DNA from: Pseudaminobacter salicylatoxidans
GTDB lineage: Bacteria; Pseudomonadota; Alphaproteobacteria; Rhizobiales; Rhizobiaceae
NCBI RefSeq assembly: GCF_003148475.1
Contig: NZ_QGGG01000007.1
Location: 1 to 64,000, forward strand
DNA: 64,000 nt
Reading direction: 5' to 3'
Shown here: one piece after another, positions 47,568-56,606 of the stretch
Position numbering within the stretch: the first letter of the stretch is position 1
How the letters are laid out: the number at the start of each line of letters is the position of its first letter
Notes under the pieces: model-generated
Databases searched by the model: none
What the model saw: only the letters and a program-made list of their open reading frames with translations
Told to the model about the DNA's origin: nothing
Translations under genes and position numbers: made by a program

Positions 47568-49688
47568 ATGAACGAGGCAGTTCGAGATCCCGCCCAGCCG
47601 ATCCTGGAGATCGAAAACCTTTCCATCTCCTTCTTCACGCGGGCCGGCGAAATCCCGGCCGTGATGGATTTTTCCTGCTCGGTCCTGCCGGGCGAGGCGA
47701 TGGGGCTGGTCGGTGAAAGCGGTTGCGGCAAGTCCACCGTGGCGCTCGGCGTCATGCGCGACCTGTCCAATGTCGGCGAGATCGTCGGCGGCAGGATAAA
47801 ATTCCAGGGCCGCGACATGGGCGAAATGTCGGAGGAGGAACTGCGCAGGATACGCGGCAACAAGATCGCCATGATCTACCAGGAGCCGATGGCGAGCCTC
47901 AATCCGGCGATGAAGATCGGCCGCCAGCTCATGGAAGTGCCGCTGATCCACGAAAAAGTGTCGAAGGACGAGGCCTACAGGCGCTCGATCGAGATGCTGG
48001 AGGCCGTGCGCCTGCCCGACCCCGAGCGGGTGATGAAATCCTATCCGCATCAGCTTTCGGGTGGCCAGCAGCAGCGCATCGTGATCGCCATGGCGCTGCT
48101 GTCGAAACCGTCGCTGCTGCTGCTCGACGAACCGACTACGGCGCTCGACGTGACCGTGGAGGCGGGCATCGTCGATCTGGTGAAAGGGCTCGGCAAGGAG
48201 TTCGGCACGTCGATGATCTTCGTGTCGCACAATCTAGGCCTGATCCTGGAGACCTGCGACCGCATCACGGTGATGTATTCGGGTGAGGCGGTGGAAACCG
48301 GCACGGTCAGGGATGTGTTCGAGCGTATGCGCCATCCCTATACGCAGGGGTTGTTCCGTTCGATCCCGCTGCCGGGCGCGGACAAGAACACGCGGCCGCT
48401 GATCGCCATTCCCGGCCAGTTGCCGTTGCCGCAGGATCGGCCGAGGGGCTGCAATTTCGGTCCGCGCTGCCACCACTTCGTTGATGGCGTGTGCAACGTC
48501 GCCGAAATCCCGATGATCCCGGTGAACGGGCACGACAATCATTTCAGCCGCTGCGTGCGCTTCGACGAGATCGACTGGAAAGCCGTTCCGGAAGGAACCC
48601 ACACTGACAAGGAGCCGATCACACCGGGCGCTCCGATGCTGAAAGTGGACGAGTTGAAGAAATACTACCGGGTCTCCGCCAACGAGGTGTTCGGCGGCGG
48701 CGAGGGGCGCGTCGTCAAGGCCAATGAGGCGATCAGCTTCGAGGCGCGCGAGGCCGAGACGGTTGCAATCGTGGGCGAAAGCGGCTGCGGCAAGTCAACG
48801 CTTGCCAAGGTACTGCTGGGGCTGGAGACGGCAAGTTCCGGCAAGATCACGCTGGCCAATCAGGAAATCCAGTCAACCCCTGTCGAGGAGCGCGCCGTCG
48901 ATACGGTTTCCTCGATCCAGATGGTGTTTCAGAACCCGTTCGATACGCTGAACCCCAGCCATTCGGTGGGGTCGCAGATCATCCGCACGCTGGAAAAGTT
49001 CAGGATCGGCAACAGCGTGGCCGAGCGGCGGCAGAGGATGTTCGAACTGCTCGATCTGGTGAAGCTGCCGCGCGCCTTTGCCGAGCGCATGCCGCGCCAG
49101 CTTTCCGGCGGGCAGAAGCAGCGCATCGGGGTGGCGCGCGCCTTTGCCGGCCGGGCCCGCGTGGTGGTGGCCGACGAACCGGTTTCGGCGCTGGATGTGT
49201 CCGTGCAGGCGGCCGTGACCGAGCTGTTGATGGACATTCAGCGCGAGCAGAAGACGACCATGCTGTTCATCAGCCATGACCTGTCGGTGGTGCGTTATAT
49301 CGCCGACCGCGTGGTGGTGATGTATCTCGGCTATATCGTGGAGCAGGGGACGACCGACCAGATATTCTCACCGCCCTATCATCCCTATACCGAGGCGCTG
49401 CTTTCGGCGATTCCGATTGCGGATACCAGCGTGGTCAAGAAGCGCATCGTGCTGGAAGGTGAAATCCCTTCGGCCATGAACCCGCCGACCGGCTGCCCGT
49501 TCCAGACGCGCTGCCGCTACAAGCATCTGGTGCCCGACAATCTGTGCGAAACGCAGGTGCCGCCGCTCAAGGAACTTGGCGGCGGTCACAAGAGTCTTTG
49601 CTGGCTGTCCGACGAGGTTCTCGCCGGGATGGAACCGGTGATCAGCTTGGGCAAGGCTGCGGACGACAAAAGTGACACCGATGTTTGA
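47568..49688 (+). CDS. fused DppD-DppF dual ABC ATPase
   Basis: A 706-residue protein with two complete ABC ATPase domains in tandem, replacing separate DppD and DppF. Domain 1: GESGCGKSTVALG, LSGGQQQRIVIAMAL, LLLDEPTTALDVT. Domain 2: GESGCGKSTLAKV, LSGGQKQRIGVARAF, VVADEPVSALDVS. Each is followed by the oligopeptide-type C-terminal motif (GCNFGPRCHHF; GCPFQTRCRYK) whose cysteines bind an Fe-S cluster in some DppD proteins. The ATG at 47568 has GGAG six bases upstream; an ATG four codons earlier overlaps the permease stop. Last gene of the operon. Confidence 0.93.
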   Translation: MNEAVRDPAQPILEIENLSISFFTRAGEIPAVMDFSCSVLPGEAMGLVGESGCGKSTVALGVMRDLSNVGEIVGGRIKFQGRDMGEMSEEELRRIRGNKIAMIYQEPMASLNPAMKIGRQLMEVPLIHEKVSKDEAYRRSIEMLEAVRLPDPERVMKSYPHQLSGGQQQRIVIAMALLSKPSLLLLDEPTTALDVTVEAGIVDLVKGLGKEFGTSMIFVSHNLGLILETCDRITVMYSGEAVETGTVRDVFERMRHPYTQGLFRSIPLPGADKNTRPLIAIPGQLPLPQDRPRGCNFGPRCHHFVDGVCNVAEIPMIPVNGHDNHFSRCVRFDEIDWKAVPEGTHTDKEPITPGAPMLKVDELKKYYRVSANEVFGGGEGRVVKANEAISFEAREAETVAIVGESGCGKSTLAKVLLGLETASSGKITLANQEIQSTPVEERAVDTVSSIQMVFQNPFDTLNPSHSVGSQIIRTLEKFRIGNSVAERRQRMFELLDLVKLPRAFAERMPRQLSGGQKQRIGVARAFAGRARVVVADEPVSALDVSVQAAVTELLMDIQREQKTTMLFISHDLSVVRYIADRVVVMYLGYIVEQGTTDQIFSPPYHPYTEALLSAIPIADTSVVKKRIVLEGEIPSAMNPPTGCPFQTRCRYKHLVPDNLCETQVPPLKELGGGHKSLCWLSDEVLAGMEPVISLGKAADDKSDTDV

Positions 49689-49769
49689 TTGACCCGGCCA
49701 TGGTATCGGCGTGAAGAAACACTACCTTAGGATGGTCGGCCGGTGCCGACCCGAAAGGTACGCTGAAAA

Positions 49770-50090
49770 ATGTCAACTGTCCGGAACATCAAGAGACTGG
49801 CGTCGTGCGTCGTGCTGGCGCTTGCGGTATCCGGCGGCACGCAGGCCTTTGCCGGCGGGGTTGTTGCGACGGGCGGACAGGTTCCTGTCCAGCCCGTGCC
49901 GAATTTTGCCGTGATCCAGCAGAACCAGCAGATCATCCAGCAAGACCAGCAGATGCGCCAGAATTACCAGTTGCGGCAGCAGATATATCGGGATCAGGAC
50001 CGGCCGCGCGTGACGCCGCAGCAGATGGACGTGCCCAGAATGAAGCCGCAGAATTGCCAGGGTTCCATTCCGGCGGGCTCCTGCCAGTAA
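49770..50090 (+). CDS. small secreted Gln-rich protein (106 aa)
   Basis: Function unknown. A Sec signal peptide (residues 1-28: MSTVRNIKRLASCVVLALAV..., cleavage near AFA-GGV) is followed by a short mature chain with a Gln-rich middle (VIQQNQQIIQQDQQMRQNYQ), then a Pro/Arg-rich tail and two Cys (Cys96, Cys105) that could form a disulfide around GSIPAGS. Likely periplasmic. AAAGG lies some distance upstream of the ATG. Monocistronic, followed by a long palindrome. Confidence 0.72.
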   Translation: MSTVRNIKRLASCVVLALAVSGGTQAFAGGVVATGGQVPVQPVPNFAVIQQNQQIIQQDQQMRQNYQLRQQIYRDQDRPRVTPQQMDVPRMKPQNCQGSIPAGSCQ

Positions 50091-50177
50091 TGTCCGGGCA
50101 GGTCCGGCTCATGAGTTTGACGCCGGTTTTCGGTGTCCCTCATCCGATTGCCGAGCGTGTTTTCGGAATATAGAAAT

Positions 50178-50212
50178 GATAAAAACATGACATTAATTGT
50201 CATGTTTTTATC
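50178..50212. terminator. 15-base perfect inverted repeat, bidirectional terminator
   Basis: GATAAAAACATGACA (50178-50192) and TGTCATGTTTTTATC (50198-50212) are perfect complements around TTAAT. The ACATGACA stem has an A-run before it and a T-run after it on both strands, the form of a bidirectional intrinsic terminator, although the stem is AT-rich. It could instead be an operator. Located 88 bases after the Gln-rich gene and 95 bases before preT. Confidence 0.55.
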
Positions 50213-50220
50213 ACGTAATT

Positions 50221-50256
50221 TCAATTGGTTAGCTAGAAAATTGACCAATTGATAAA
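50221..50256 (+). promoter_or_regulatory. preT promoter with RutR-like box
   Basis: TTGACCA-AT-TGATAAA (50241-50256) matches the RutR consensus TTGACCA-N2-TGGTCAA at 12 of 14 positions. It overlaps a perfect 9-bp inverted repeat TCAATTGGT (50221-50229) / ACCAATTGA (50244-50252). A possible promoter, TTGGTT (50226-50231) with TTGATA (50249-50254) at 17-base spacing, would be covered by the box. A matching box precedes the aminotransferase gene (59049-59064). Confidence 0.62.
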
Positions 50257-50306
50257 AAAATGAACTGTGCTAACCTTCCCCAAAACCACAATAACGGGGA
50301 ACTGAA

Positions 50307-51671
50307 ATGGCCGAAGGTCAGTTCAAGGAAGGCATAGCCGCCGGAAGGCTTGCCGCCGCACAATATGCGGAGAATTTTTCCGACCTGCATCCACCGCTCG
50401 ACCATCACGAAGCGCTGGTCGAGGCGGATCGCTGCTACTTCTGCTACGACGCGCCCTGCATGCAGGCCTGTCCGACATCCATCGACATACCGATGTTCAT
50501 CCGGCAGATCGCCACCGGCAATCCGCTCGGTTCGGCCAAGACCATATTCGACCAGAACATCCTTGGCGGCATGTGCGCCCGCGTCTGCCCCACCGAGACG
50601 CTGTGCGAAGAGGTCTGCGTACGCGAGACGGCAGAAGGCAAGCCGGTGCAGATCGGCCGTCTGCAGCGTTACGCCACCGACATCGCGATGGAGGAGGACA
50701 AGCAGTTCTACACCCGGGCCGCGCCCACGGGCCGCAGGGTCGCCGTGGTCGGGGCAGGGCCGGCGGGGCTCGCGGCTGCGCATCGGCTGGCGCGCTACGG
50801 TCATGACGTGACGGTTCTGGAGGCTCGGCCGAAATCCGGCGGCCTCAATGAATACGGCATTGCCGCCTACAAGAGCACCGACGATTTCGCGCAGGCCGAG
50901 GTGGAATATGTGACCGCCATCGGCGGCATCACCATCGAAAACGGCAAGGCGATGGGCCGCGATTTCCATCTTGCAGATCTCACGGCGAAGTATGACGCCG
51001 TCTTCCTCGGGCTCGGCCTTGGCGGCATCAATGCGCTGCGTGCCGAAGGCGAGGATGCCGGTGGCGTCGAAAATGCGGTTGAATATATAGCCACGCTGCG
51101 TCAGGCAAGCGATCTCGGCGTATTGCCCATCGGCAGGCGCATCGTCGTCATCGGCGGCGGCATGACGGCCGTCGACGTGGCGGTGCAGTCCAAGCTGCTG
51201 GGCGCGGAAGAAGTCACCATCTGCTACCGGCGCGGGCAGGAGCACATGAACGCTTCCGTGTTCGAGCAGGATCTGGCCTCTGCCAATGGCGTTACCATCC
51301 GCCACTGGATGCAGCCCCGGCGGGTACTTTCCGAAGGCGGCAAGGTGGTGGGCATCGAGCTCGAATACACCGCGCTGAAGGGAGACAAACTGGCCGGCAC
51401 CGGAGAAACCCTGACATTGCAGGCCGATCAGGTGTTCAAGGCCATCGGCCAGACCTTCGAGCCAGCGTCGCTGAACGGCTCCGGTCCATCCATGGCCATG
51501 GAAGGCGGGCGCATCGTCGTGGACGATCAGGGCCGCACCTCGCTTGCCAAGGTCTGGGCCGGCGGCGACTGCATCCTCGGCGGCGACGACCTCACCGTTT
51601 CGGCCGTCGCGCAGGGGCGCGATGCCGCCGAAAGCATTCACAAGTCACTCACCGCGAACGGGAGGGCGTGA
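50307..51671 (+). CDS. preT: NAD-dependent dihydropyrimidine dehydrogenase subunit PreT
   Basis: NADH-oxidising, FAD- and Fe-S-containing subunit that feeds electrons to PreA to reduce uracil or thymine. The 454-residue protein has two N-terminal 4Fe-4S motifs (Cys43/46/51/55 in CYFCYDAPCMQAC; Cys90/94/100/104 in CARVCPTETLCEEVC), an FAD Rossmann motif VAVVGAGPAGLAAA (about 145) and an NAD motif IVVIGGGMTAVDVA. The layout matches the N-terminal half of mammalian DPD. Start: ATG at 50307. Two bases before preA; preceded by a RutR-like operator. Confidence 0.95.
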   Translation: MAEGQFKEGIAAGRLAAAQYAENFSDLHPPLDHHEALVEADRCYFCYDAPCMQACPTSIDIPMFIRQIATGNPLGSAKTIFDQNILGGMCARVCPTETLCEEVCVRETAEGKPVQIGRLQRYATDIAMEEDKQFYTRAAPTGRRVAVVGAGPAGLAAAHRLARYGHDVTVLEARPKSGGLNEYGIAAYKSTDDFAQAEVEYVTAIGGITIENGKAMGRDFHLADLTAKYDAVFLGLGLGGINALRAEGEDAGGVENAVEYIATLRQASDLGVLPIGRRIVVIGGGMTAVDVAVQSKLLGAEEVTICYRRGQEHMNASVFEQDLASANGVTIRHWMQPRRVLSEGGKVVGIELEYTALKGDKLAGTGETLTLQADQVFKAIGQTFEPASLNGSGPSMAMEGGRIVVDDQGRTSLAKVWAGGDCILGGDDLTVSAVAQGRDAAESIHKSLTANGRA

Positions 51672-51673
51672 GC

Positions 51674-52987
51674 ATGGCTGACATTCGCAACAATTTCATC
51701 GGCATCAAATCACCTAACCCGTTCTGGCTGGCCTCGGCGCCGCCCACGGACAAGGCCTATAATGTCGAGCGCGCCTTCAAGGCAGGCTGGGGGGGCGTGG
51801 TCTGGAAGACGCTGGGCGAGGAAGGGCCGCCGGTCGTCAACGTCAACGGCCCGCGCTATGGCGCGATCTGGGGGGCGGACCGCCGCCTGCTCGGCCTCAA
51901 CAATATCGAACTGATCACCGACCGCGACCTGCAGACCAACCTGCGCGAGATGAAGCAGGTGAAGATGAACTGGCCGGATCGGGCGCTGGTCGCCTCGATC
52001 ATGGTGCCTTGCGTGGAGGAAAGCTGGAAGGCGATCCTGCCGCTGGTGGAAGAAACCGGCGCCGACGGCATCGAGCTGAACTTCGGCTGTCCGCACGGCA
52101 TGTCCGAGCGCGGAATGGGCTCGGCGGTCGGGCAGGTGCCGGAATATATCGAGATGGTTGTGCGCTGGTGCAAGCAATACACGCGCATGCCTGTCATCAC
52201 CAAGCTGACGCCCAACATCACCGACATTCGCAAGCCGGCCCGCGCCGCCCATGCCGGCGGCACGGATGCGGTGTCGCTGATCAATACCATCAACTCGATC
52301 ACGGGCGTCGATCTCGACAGCTTCTCGCCCGAACCGTCTATCGGCGGCAAGGGCAGCCATGGCGGCTATTGCGGCCCGGCGGTGAAGCCGATCGCGCTCA
52401 ACATGGTGGCCGAGATCGCCCGCGATCCGGAAACGCGCGGCCTGCCCATCTCGGGCATCGGCGGTGTTACCACTTGGCGCGATGCGGCGGAGTTCCTGGC
52501 GCTCGGTGCGGGTAATGTGCAGGTCTGCACGGCGGCGATGACCTACGGCTTCAAGGTCGTGCAGGAAATGATCGCCGGTCTCGAGAGCTGGATGGACGAG
52601 AGAGGCCATCGCAGCCTTGACGACGTTATCGGCCGCGCCACGCCCAACGTCACCGACTGGCAGTATCTCAACCTCAATTACATCGCCAAGGCGCGTATCG
52701 ACCAGGACGCCTGCATCAAATGCGGCCGCTGCCATATCGCCTGCGAGGACACCTCGCATCAGGCGATCACCAGCATGGTCGATGGCGTTCGCCATTTCGA
52801 GGTGATCGAGGAGGAGTGCGTGGGCTGCAACCTGTGCGTCAATGTCTGCCCGGTCGAAGGCTGCATCACCATGGAGCCGCTGGCCGTGGGCACGCTCGAC
52901 AAGCGCACCGGCAAGGTGGTTTCGCCCGAATATGCCAATTGGACGACGCATCCGAACAATCCGATGGCAAGGCAGGCCGCAGAATAG
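51674..52987 (+). CDS. preA: NAD-dependent dihydropyrimidine dehydrogenase subunit PreA
   Basis: FMN-binding catalytic subunit reducing uracil or thymine to the 5,6-dihydro form, 437 residues. The DHOD-like barrel carries ELNFGCPHGMSERGMGSAVG; by alignment with mammalian DPD the proton donor is Cys139 (human Cys671), and human Ser670 is replaced by Gly138. KLTPNITDI and GGTDAVSLINTINSITGVD follow, and two C-terminal 4Fe-4S motifs close the protein (CIKCGRCHIAC; CVGCNLCVNVCPVEGC). The ATG at 51674 has GGGAGG eight bases upstream; the GTG at 51668 overlaps the preT stop and is less likely. Confidence 0.95.
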   Translation: MADIRNNFIGIKSPNPFWLASAPPTDKAYNVERAFKAGWGGVVWKTLGEEGPPVVNVNGPRYGAIWGADRRLLGLNNIELITDRDLQTNLREMKQVKMNWPDRALVASIMVPCVEESWKAILPLVEETGADGIELNFGCPHGMSERGMGSAVGQVPEYIEMVVRWCKQYTRMPVITKLTPNITDIRKPARAAHAGGTDAVSLINTINSITGVDLDSFSPEPSIGGKGSHGGYCGPAVKPIALNMVAEIARDPETRGLPISGIGGVTTWRDAAEFLALGAGNVQVCTAAMTYGFKVVQEMIAGLESWMDERGHRSLDDVIGRATPNVTDWQYLNLNYIAKARIDQDACIKCGRCHIACEDTSHQAITSMVDGVRHFEVIEEECVGCNLCVNVCPVEGCITMEPLAVGTLDKRTGKVVSPEYANWTTHPNNPMARQAAE

Positions 52988-53166
52988 AGCCCGCATCCTC
53001 CCGCGGACGCATTCTGTTCCTCGTTCGGCGGGGTGAACCGGCGGGGAACGGCGCGAAGGGCGAAGGGGCAGATCGGCGGCACCGGGGCGCTTGGCGTCAA
53101 GGTGTCGCCGATTTCGTTTTCAGAGCGCGATGACGTTTCCGTCACCACGTTCTATCCATTTTGCGC

Positions 53167-53233
53167 GGGCATGACCTTTCCGAAATTCGATTCCACTTTT
53201 CTGGATGCCGATCTTCGGTTCAGGGCCATGCTC
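53167..53233. repeat. rhizobial intergenic palindrome, copy 2
   Basis: GGGCATGACCTTTCCGAAA...CCACTTTTC...CTTCGGTTCAGGGCCATGCTC corresponds block for block to copy 1 at 6635-6704. It overlaps the last residues or stop region of the TRAP gene (53235) and occupies the end of the 247-base convergent spacer after preA. The rest of that spacer shows no gene. Confidence 0.7.
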
Positions 53234-53234
53234 T

Positions 53235-55298
53235 CTATGCGGGCAGGGCTTTCTGGATCTGCAGTCCCCGCATTTGCCGCAACAGCACCGGAATGACCAG
53301 TACGACGCCAAGCACCGTGGAATAGAGTTCCGGCGCGATCATCAGGAAGGCAGCGAGCACGAGCAGAAGATTTTCCCAGGCCTTGGTCGGCACGAGCATG
53401 AAGCGCGAGAGGGCAGCGCCCAGGCAGACGATGCCGAAGGCGCAGCCGAAGAAGGCCAGCAGGAAATCGGGCAGGTTGAAATCCTTCGTCACCAGCAGCA
53501 GCGATGGCGAGAAGACGAAGACGAAGGGCACCAGCGCCTTGCCCAACCCGAGCCGGAACGCCGTATTTCCGGTCTTGAAGGGGTCGGAACCCGCCATGCC
53601 CGCCGCTGCATAGGCGGCCAGCGCCACCGGTGGAGTTATATCGGCCAGCAGCCCGTAATAGAAGACGAAGAAGTGGGCCACGATGGGCTCGACGCCCAGC
53701 AGAACCAATGCTGGTGCCGCAATGGTGACCATGATGATGTAGTTGGCGGTGGTGGGGATGCCGCAGCCCATCAGAATGCAGACGACGCCGGTCATCAGCA
53801 ATGTGAACAGCAGGGTCAATGTGGTTTGCGAGAACATCACCGCCGGTATGATGGAGCCCGAGAAGGATGCCATCTGGGCGGCGGTCGATGTGACGATGTA
53901 GGAGAGCTTGAAGCCGACGCCCGTGAGCGTGACGACGCCGATGACGATGCCGACGGTTGCCGCTGCTGCGCCCACCGCAAGCGCGTATTTGGCGCCATCG
54001 CGCAGGCAGACCATGACCTCGCTTATCGACATGCGCCGGCGCGGGTTGAGCAGGCCCACGACAACGCAGAGCGTGATGCCCCAGAATGCCGCGAGATAGG
54101 GCGTATAGCCGGAGACAAGCACGCCGATCAGTGCAACCAGTGGGATGATGGTCGGCCAGTCGCGCTTCAGCGCCTCCTTCACATCGGGCATCTCGTCAGG
54201 ACGCAGGCCGCGCAGCCCGCTGCGCTTGGCTTCGAAATGCACCTGCATGAGCACGCCGAAGAAGTGCATGAAGGCCGGCACGACCGCTGCCAGGATGATC
54301 GTCGTGTAGGGCAGGTTGAGGAACTCGATCATCAGGAACGCGGCCGCGCCCATGATCGGCGGCGTCACCTGGCCGCCGGTGGAGGAGGCGGCCTCGACTG
54401 CGGCGGCGAAATTGCGCTTGTAGCCCAGGCGGATCATGGCCGGGATGGTGAGCGAGCCGACCGTCACCGTGTTGGCGACCGAGGAGCCCGAAATCATGCC
54501 GAACAGGGCCGAGCCGAAAATCGATACCTTGGCGGGGCCGCCGGCGAAGCGGCCTGCCACCCAGGCGGCGCAGTCGAGGAACAGTTGCCCCAGGCCGATG
54601 CGGCTTGCGAAGACGCCGAACAGCACGAAATGGAAGACGTAGGTTGCGACGACGCCGAGGGCGAGGCCGTAGATGCCTTGCGTCGTCAGGTAGAGGTGAT
54701 TGACGAGCTGCGAAACCGAATTGCCGGGATGCACCAGAATGCTCGGCATGTAAGGCCCGAAGATCGCATAGGCCATGAAGATGATGCAGATGATCGGCAA
54801 GGGCCAGCCGACCGAGCGACGCGTGGCGTCGAGCAGCAGGACGATCAGCAGCAGCCCGAGGAAGACGTCGGTGGGGGTGGGATTGCCGACGCGGAAGGCG
54901 AGGTCGTCCAGCGGAATGAGTGGCACGTGCGCTACGGCGACGACGGCGCCGATGGCCAGGAGCCAGTCATAGATCGGGATTCCGAACGGCGTAAACAGGG
55001 TCGATCTGGGCGTCTTGTCGTAGCCGCGCTTGGTCAGCGGAAAGACGAGGAAGACAAGTGCGAGCACGAAGGAAAGATGGATGCCGCGATGCACCATCTC
55101 CTGCAGAAGGCCGAAACCTGCCGTGTAGTAGTGAAATATGGACAGGACGATCAGCAGGAAGCCGACCAGATAGGAACCGTAGGTGGTGAGCTTGCGGAAA
55201 CGGATTTCCGAATCGAATTTTTCCTCAAGCTCGCGCGCCTTCTCTTCGTCCAGCTCCATTGCCTGAAGGCTGATTTTCTGGTCCTGATTTTCGCTCAT
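53235..55298 (-). CDS. TRAP transporter fused permease (DctQM, TAXI type)
   Basis: Inner-membrane TRAP protein of 687 residues with the small and large subunits fused, as is usual for TAXI-type TRAP systems. After a charged N-terminal tail (DEEKARELEEKFDSEIRFRK) come the four-helix Q part (about 40-200) and the M part with FGMISGSSVANTVTVGSLTI, STGGQVTPPIMGAAAFLM, ILMGCGIPTTANYIIM and ADITPPVALAAYAAAGMAGS. Imports organic acids using a sodium or proton gradient. Downstream of its binding-protein gene with a hairpin between. Confidence 0.93.
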   Translation of the reverse strand: MSENQDQKISLQAMELDEEKARELEEKFDSEIRFRKLTTYGSYLVGFLLIVLSIFHYYTAGFGLLQEMVHRGIHLSFVLALVFLVFPLTKRGYDKTPRSTLFTPFGIPIYDWLLAIGAVVAVAHVPLIPLDDLAFRVGNPTPTDVFLGLLLIVLLLDATRRSVGWPLPIICIIFMAYAIFGPYMPSILVHPGNSVSQLVNHLYLTTQGIYGLALGVVATYVFHFVLFGVFASRIGLGQLFLDCAAWVAGRFAGGPAKVSIFGSALFGMISGSSVANTVTVGSLTIPAMIRLGYKRNFAAAVEAASSTGGQVTPPIMGAAAFLMIEFLNLPYTTIILAAVVPAFMHFFGVLMQVHFEAKRSGLRGLRPDEMPDVKEALKRDWPTIIPLVALIGVLVSGYTPYLAAFWGITLCVVVGLLNPRRRMSISEVMVCLRDGAKYALAVGAAAATVGIVIGVVTLTGVGFKLSYIVTSTAAQMASFSGSIIPAVMFSQTTLTLLFTLLMTGVVCILMGCGIPTTANYIIMVTIAAPALVLLGVEPIVAHFFVFYYGLLADITPPVALAAYAAAGMAGSDPFKTGNTAFRLGLGKALVPFVFVFSPSLLLVTKDFNLPDFLLAFFGCAFGIVCLGAALSRFMLVPTKAWENLLLVLAAFLMIAPELYSTVLGVVLVIPVLLRQMRGLQIQKALPA

Positions 55299-55362
55299 GC
55301 CAGATTTCCCACCTGTCCCCTGTCGATGCCCTTGCCGGGCCTCGTTATTCGATTATGGCAAA

Positions 55363-55390
55363 CAAGGCGGGAGGTATGCCCCCCGCCTTG
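55363..55390 (-). terminator. intercistronic stem-loop in the TRAP operon
   Basis: CAAGGCGGG (55363-55371) and CCCGCCTTG (55382-55390) are perfect complements around 10 bases; on the minus strand TTTGCC follows. It lies between the binding-protein stop (55418) and the permease start (55298). Confidence 0.62.
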
Positions 55391-55417
55391 CTGGTTTCAA
55401 AGCCGTTGCGGCGCTTC

Positions 55418-56404
55418 CTATTTGAGGAGGCCGGTTTCCTTGTAATAGCGTTCCGCGCCTGGATGAAACGGAATGCCGGCGCTTTTCACCGCATTGTCGG
55501 CCGTTATCAGCTTGCCCTTGGCGTGGCCCGCCTGCAGGCTCTTTTGCGTGTCTTCGCTGTAGAGCGACTTGGTGATGTTGTAGATCAGGTCATCGGCCTG
55601 CTTGGCGCTGGTCACCAGCTGTGCGGCAACCGAGATGGTCTTGGTCTCCGGCACGTTCTTGTAGGTGCCTTCCGGCACCGTGTCGGCCTGGAAGAACTTC
55701 TGCTCGGAAAGCAGCTTGTCGGCTTCCGGCCCGGTAATCGGCACCAGCGTGATGTTGTTGGTCGCCGCCAGTTCGACGATGGCGCCGGTCGGATAGCCGC
55801 CGACGAAGAAATAAGCGTCGAGCGAATTGTCCTGGACCTTCTCGCCGGCCGGGCCGGGCTTCAGATATTCGGCCTTCACGTCCTGCTCGGACAGGCCGTA
55901 GGCGGCAAGCACGAGACGCGCGTCGACGATCGTGCCGGAGCCCGGCTCGTCGAGCGAGACGCGCTTGCCCTTGAGATCGGCGACCGACTTGATGCCGGCA
56001 TCGGCGCGGGCGACAAGATGGATCGTTTCCGGATAGAGCGTGGCGATCAGGCGCAGGTCCTCGACCTTCGGCTTGCCTTCGTAAAGGCCGGTGCCGCTAT
56101 GGGCCCAGTAGGCGACGTCCGACTGGGTGAAGCCCGCTTCACCGGCACCGGACTGAATGGCGCTGATATTGGCAACCGAGCCGTTGGAGGCGACGGCGGT
56201 CGCGACCAGATCCTTGACGCCCGACGAACCGGTGGCCGAGATCGCATTCGCGATGAGGCCGCCGACCGGATAGTAGGTGCCTGCCGTTCCGCCCGTGCCG
56301 ATGCGGAAAAACGCCTGCTGCGCGAATGCCGCGCCTGAGCCTGCCAGCAATGCTGCGGCGCCGACGCCGGCTGAGAACGCGCGGCGGGTGATAGAGAATG
56401 CCAT
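55418..56404 (-). CDS. TAXI-family TRAP solute-binding protein
   Basis: Periplasmic receptor of 328 residues. A twin-arginine-like signal (MAFSITRRAFSAGVGAAALL, cleavage near AFA-QQA) precedes the TAXI hallmark RIGTGGTAGTYYPVGGLIAN. Other landmarks are FTQSDVAYWAHSGTGLYEGK, KGKRVSLDEPGSGT and LDAYFFVGGYPTGAI. TAXI receptors bind glutamate, glutamine or dicarboxylates where studied; the ligand here is unknown. First gene of the TRAP operon, divergent from an Rrf2 regulator. Confidence 0.93.
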   Translation of the reverse strand: MAFSITRRAFSAGVGAAALLAGSGAAFAQQAFFRIGTGGTAGTYYPVGGLIANAISATGSSGVKDLVATAVASNGSVANISAIQSGAGEAGFTQSDVAYWAHSGTGLYEGKPKVEDLRLIATLYPETIHLVARADAGIKSVADLKGKRVSLDEPGSGTIVDARLVLAAYGLSEQDVKAEYLKPGPAGEKVQDNSLDAYFFVGGYPTGAIVELAATNNITLVPITGPEADKLLSEQKFFQADTVPEGTYKNVPETKTISVAAQLVTSAKQADDLIYNITKSLYSEDTQKSLQAGHAKGKLITADNAVKSAGIPFHPGAERYYKETGLLK

Positions 56405-56538
56405 TGTCCAACTCCCCTTCTCTCAAAGAGGCTAACATGGTCGAGCCGGTAAAAGCTTGTCAACTTCCAACTCCAGCTTCCCACGCTGGTCTCGGTGCTC
56501 TCCCGTAAGCCTTTAGTTGCATGCCCCAAGGGTAACGC

Positions 56539-56570
56539 CGATATTTTTATATTGACGATAAATAATATCG
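56539..56570. promoter_or_regulatory. palindromic operator between TRAP operon and Rrf2 gene
   Basis: CGATATT (56539-56545) and AATATCG (56564-56570) form a 7-bp inverted repeat, and CGATA-AATAA-TATCG (56556-56570) a second one sharing its right arm. The region is AT-rich. A plus-strand promoter candidate TTGACG (56552-56557) with TAGAAA (56575-56580) at 17-base spacing has the inner dyad between -35 and -10, as expected for autorepression by the Rrf2 protein. Confidence 0.55.
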
Positions 56571-56606
56571 AAGATAGAAAATATCCATGAATTGGAGGTG
56601 CTGGAT

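Noticed and set aside
51674-52987. Apparent loss of the PreA catalytic cysteine at GMGSAVG
   Set aside because: Realignment shows the proton-donor Cys is the one in NFGCPHG (Cys139), which is present; the Val position is not catalytic.
53205-55445. 746-codon plus-strand open frame opposite the TRAP permease
   Set aside because: Gln/Asp/His-rich mirror of a membrane protein; typical antisense artefact.
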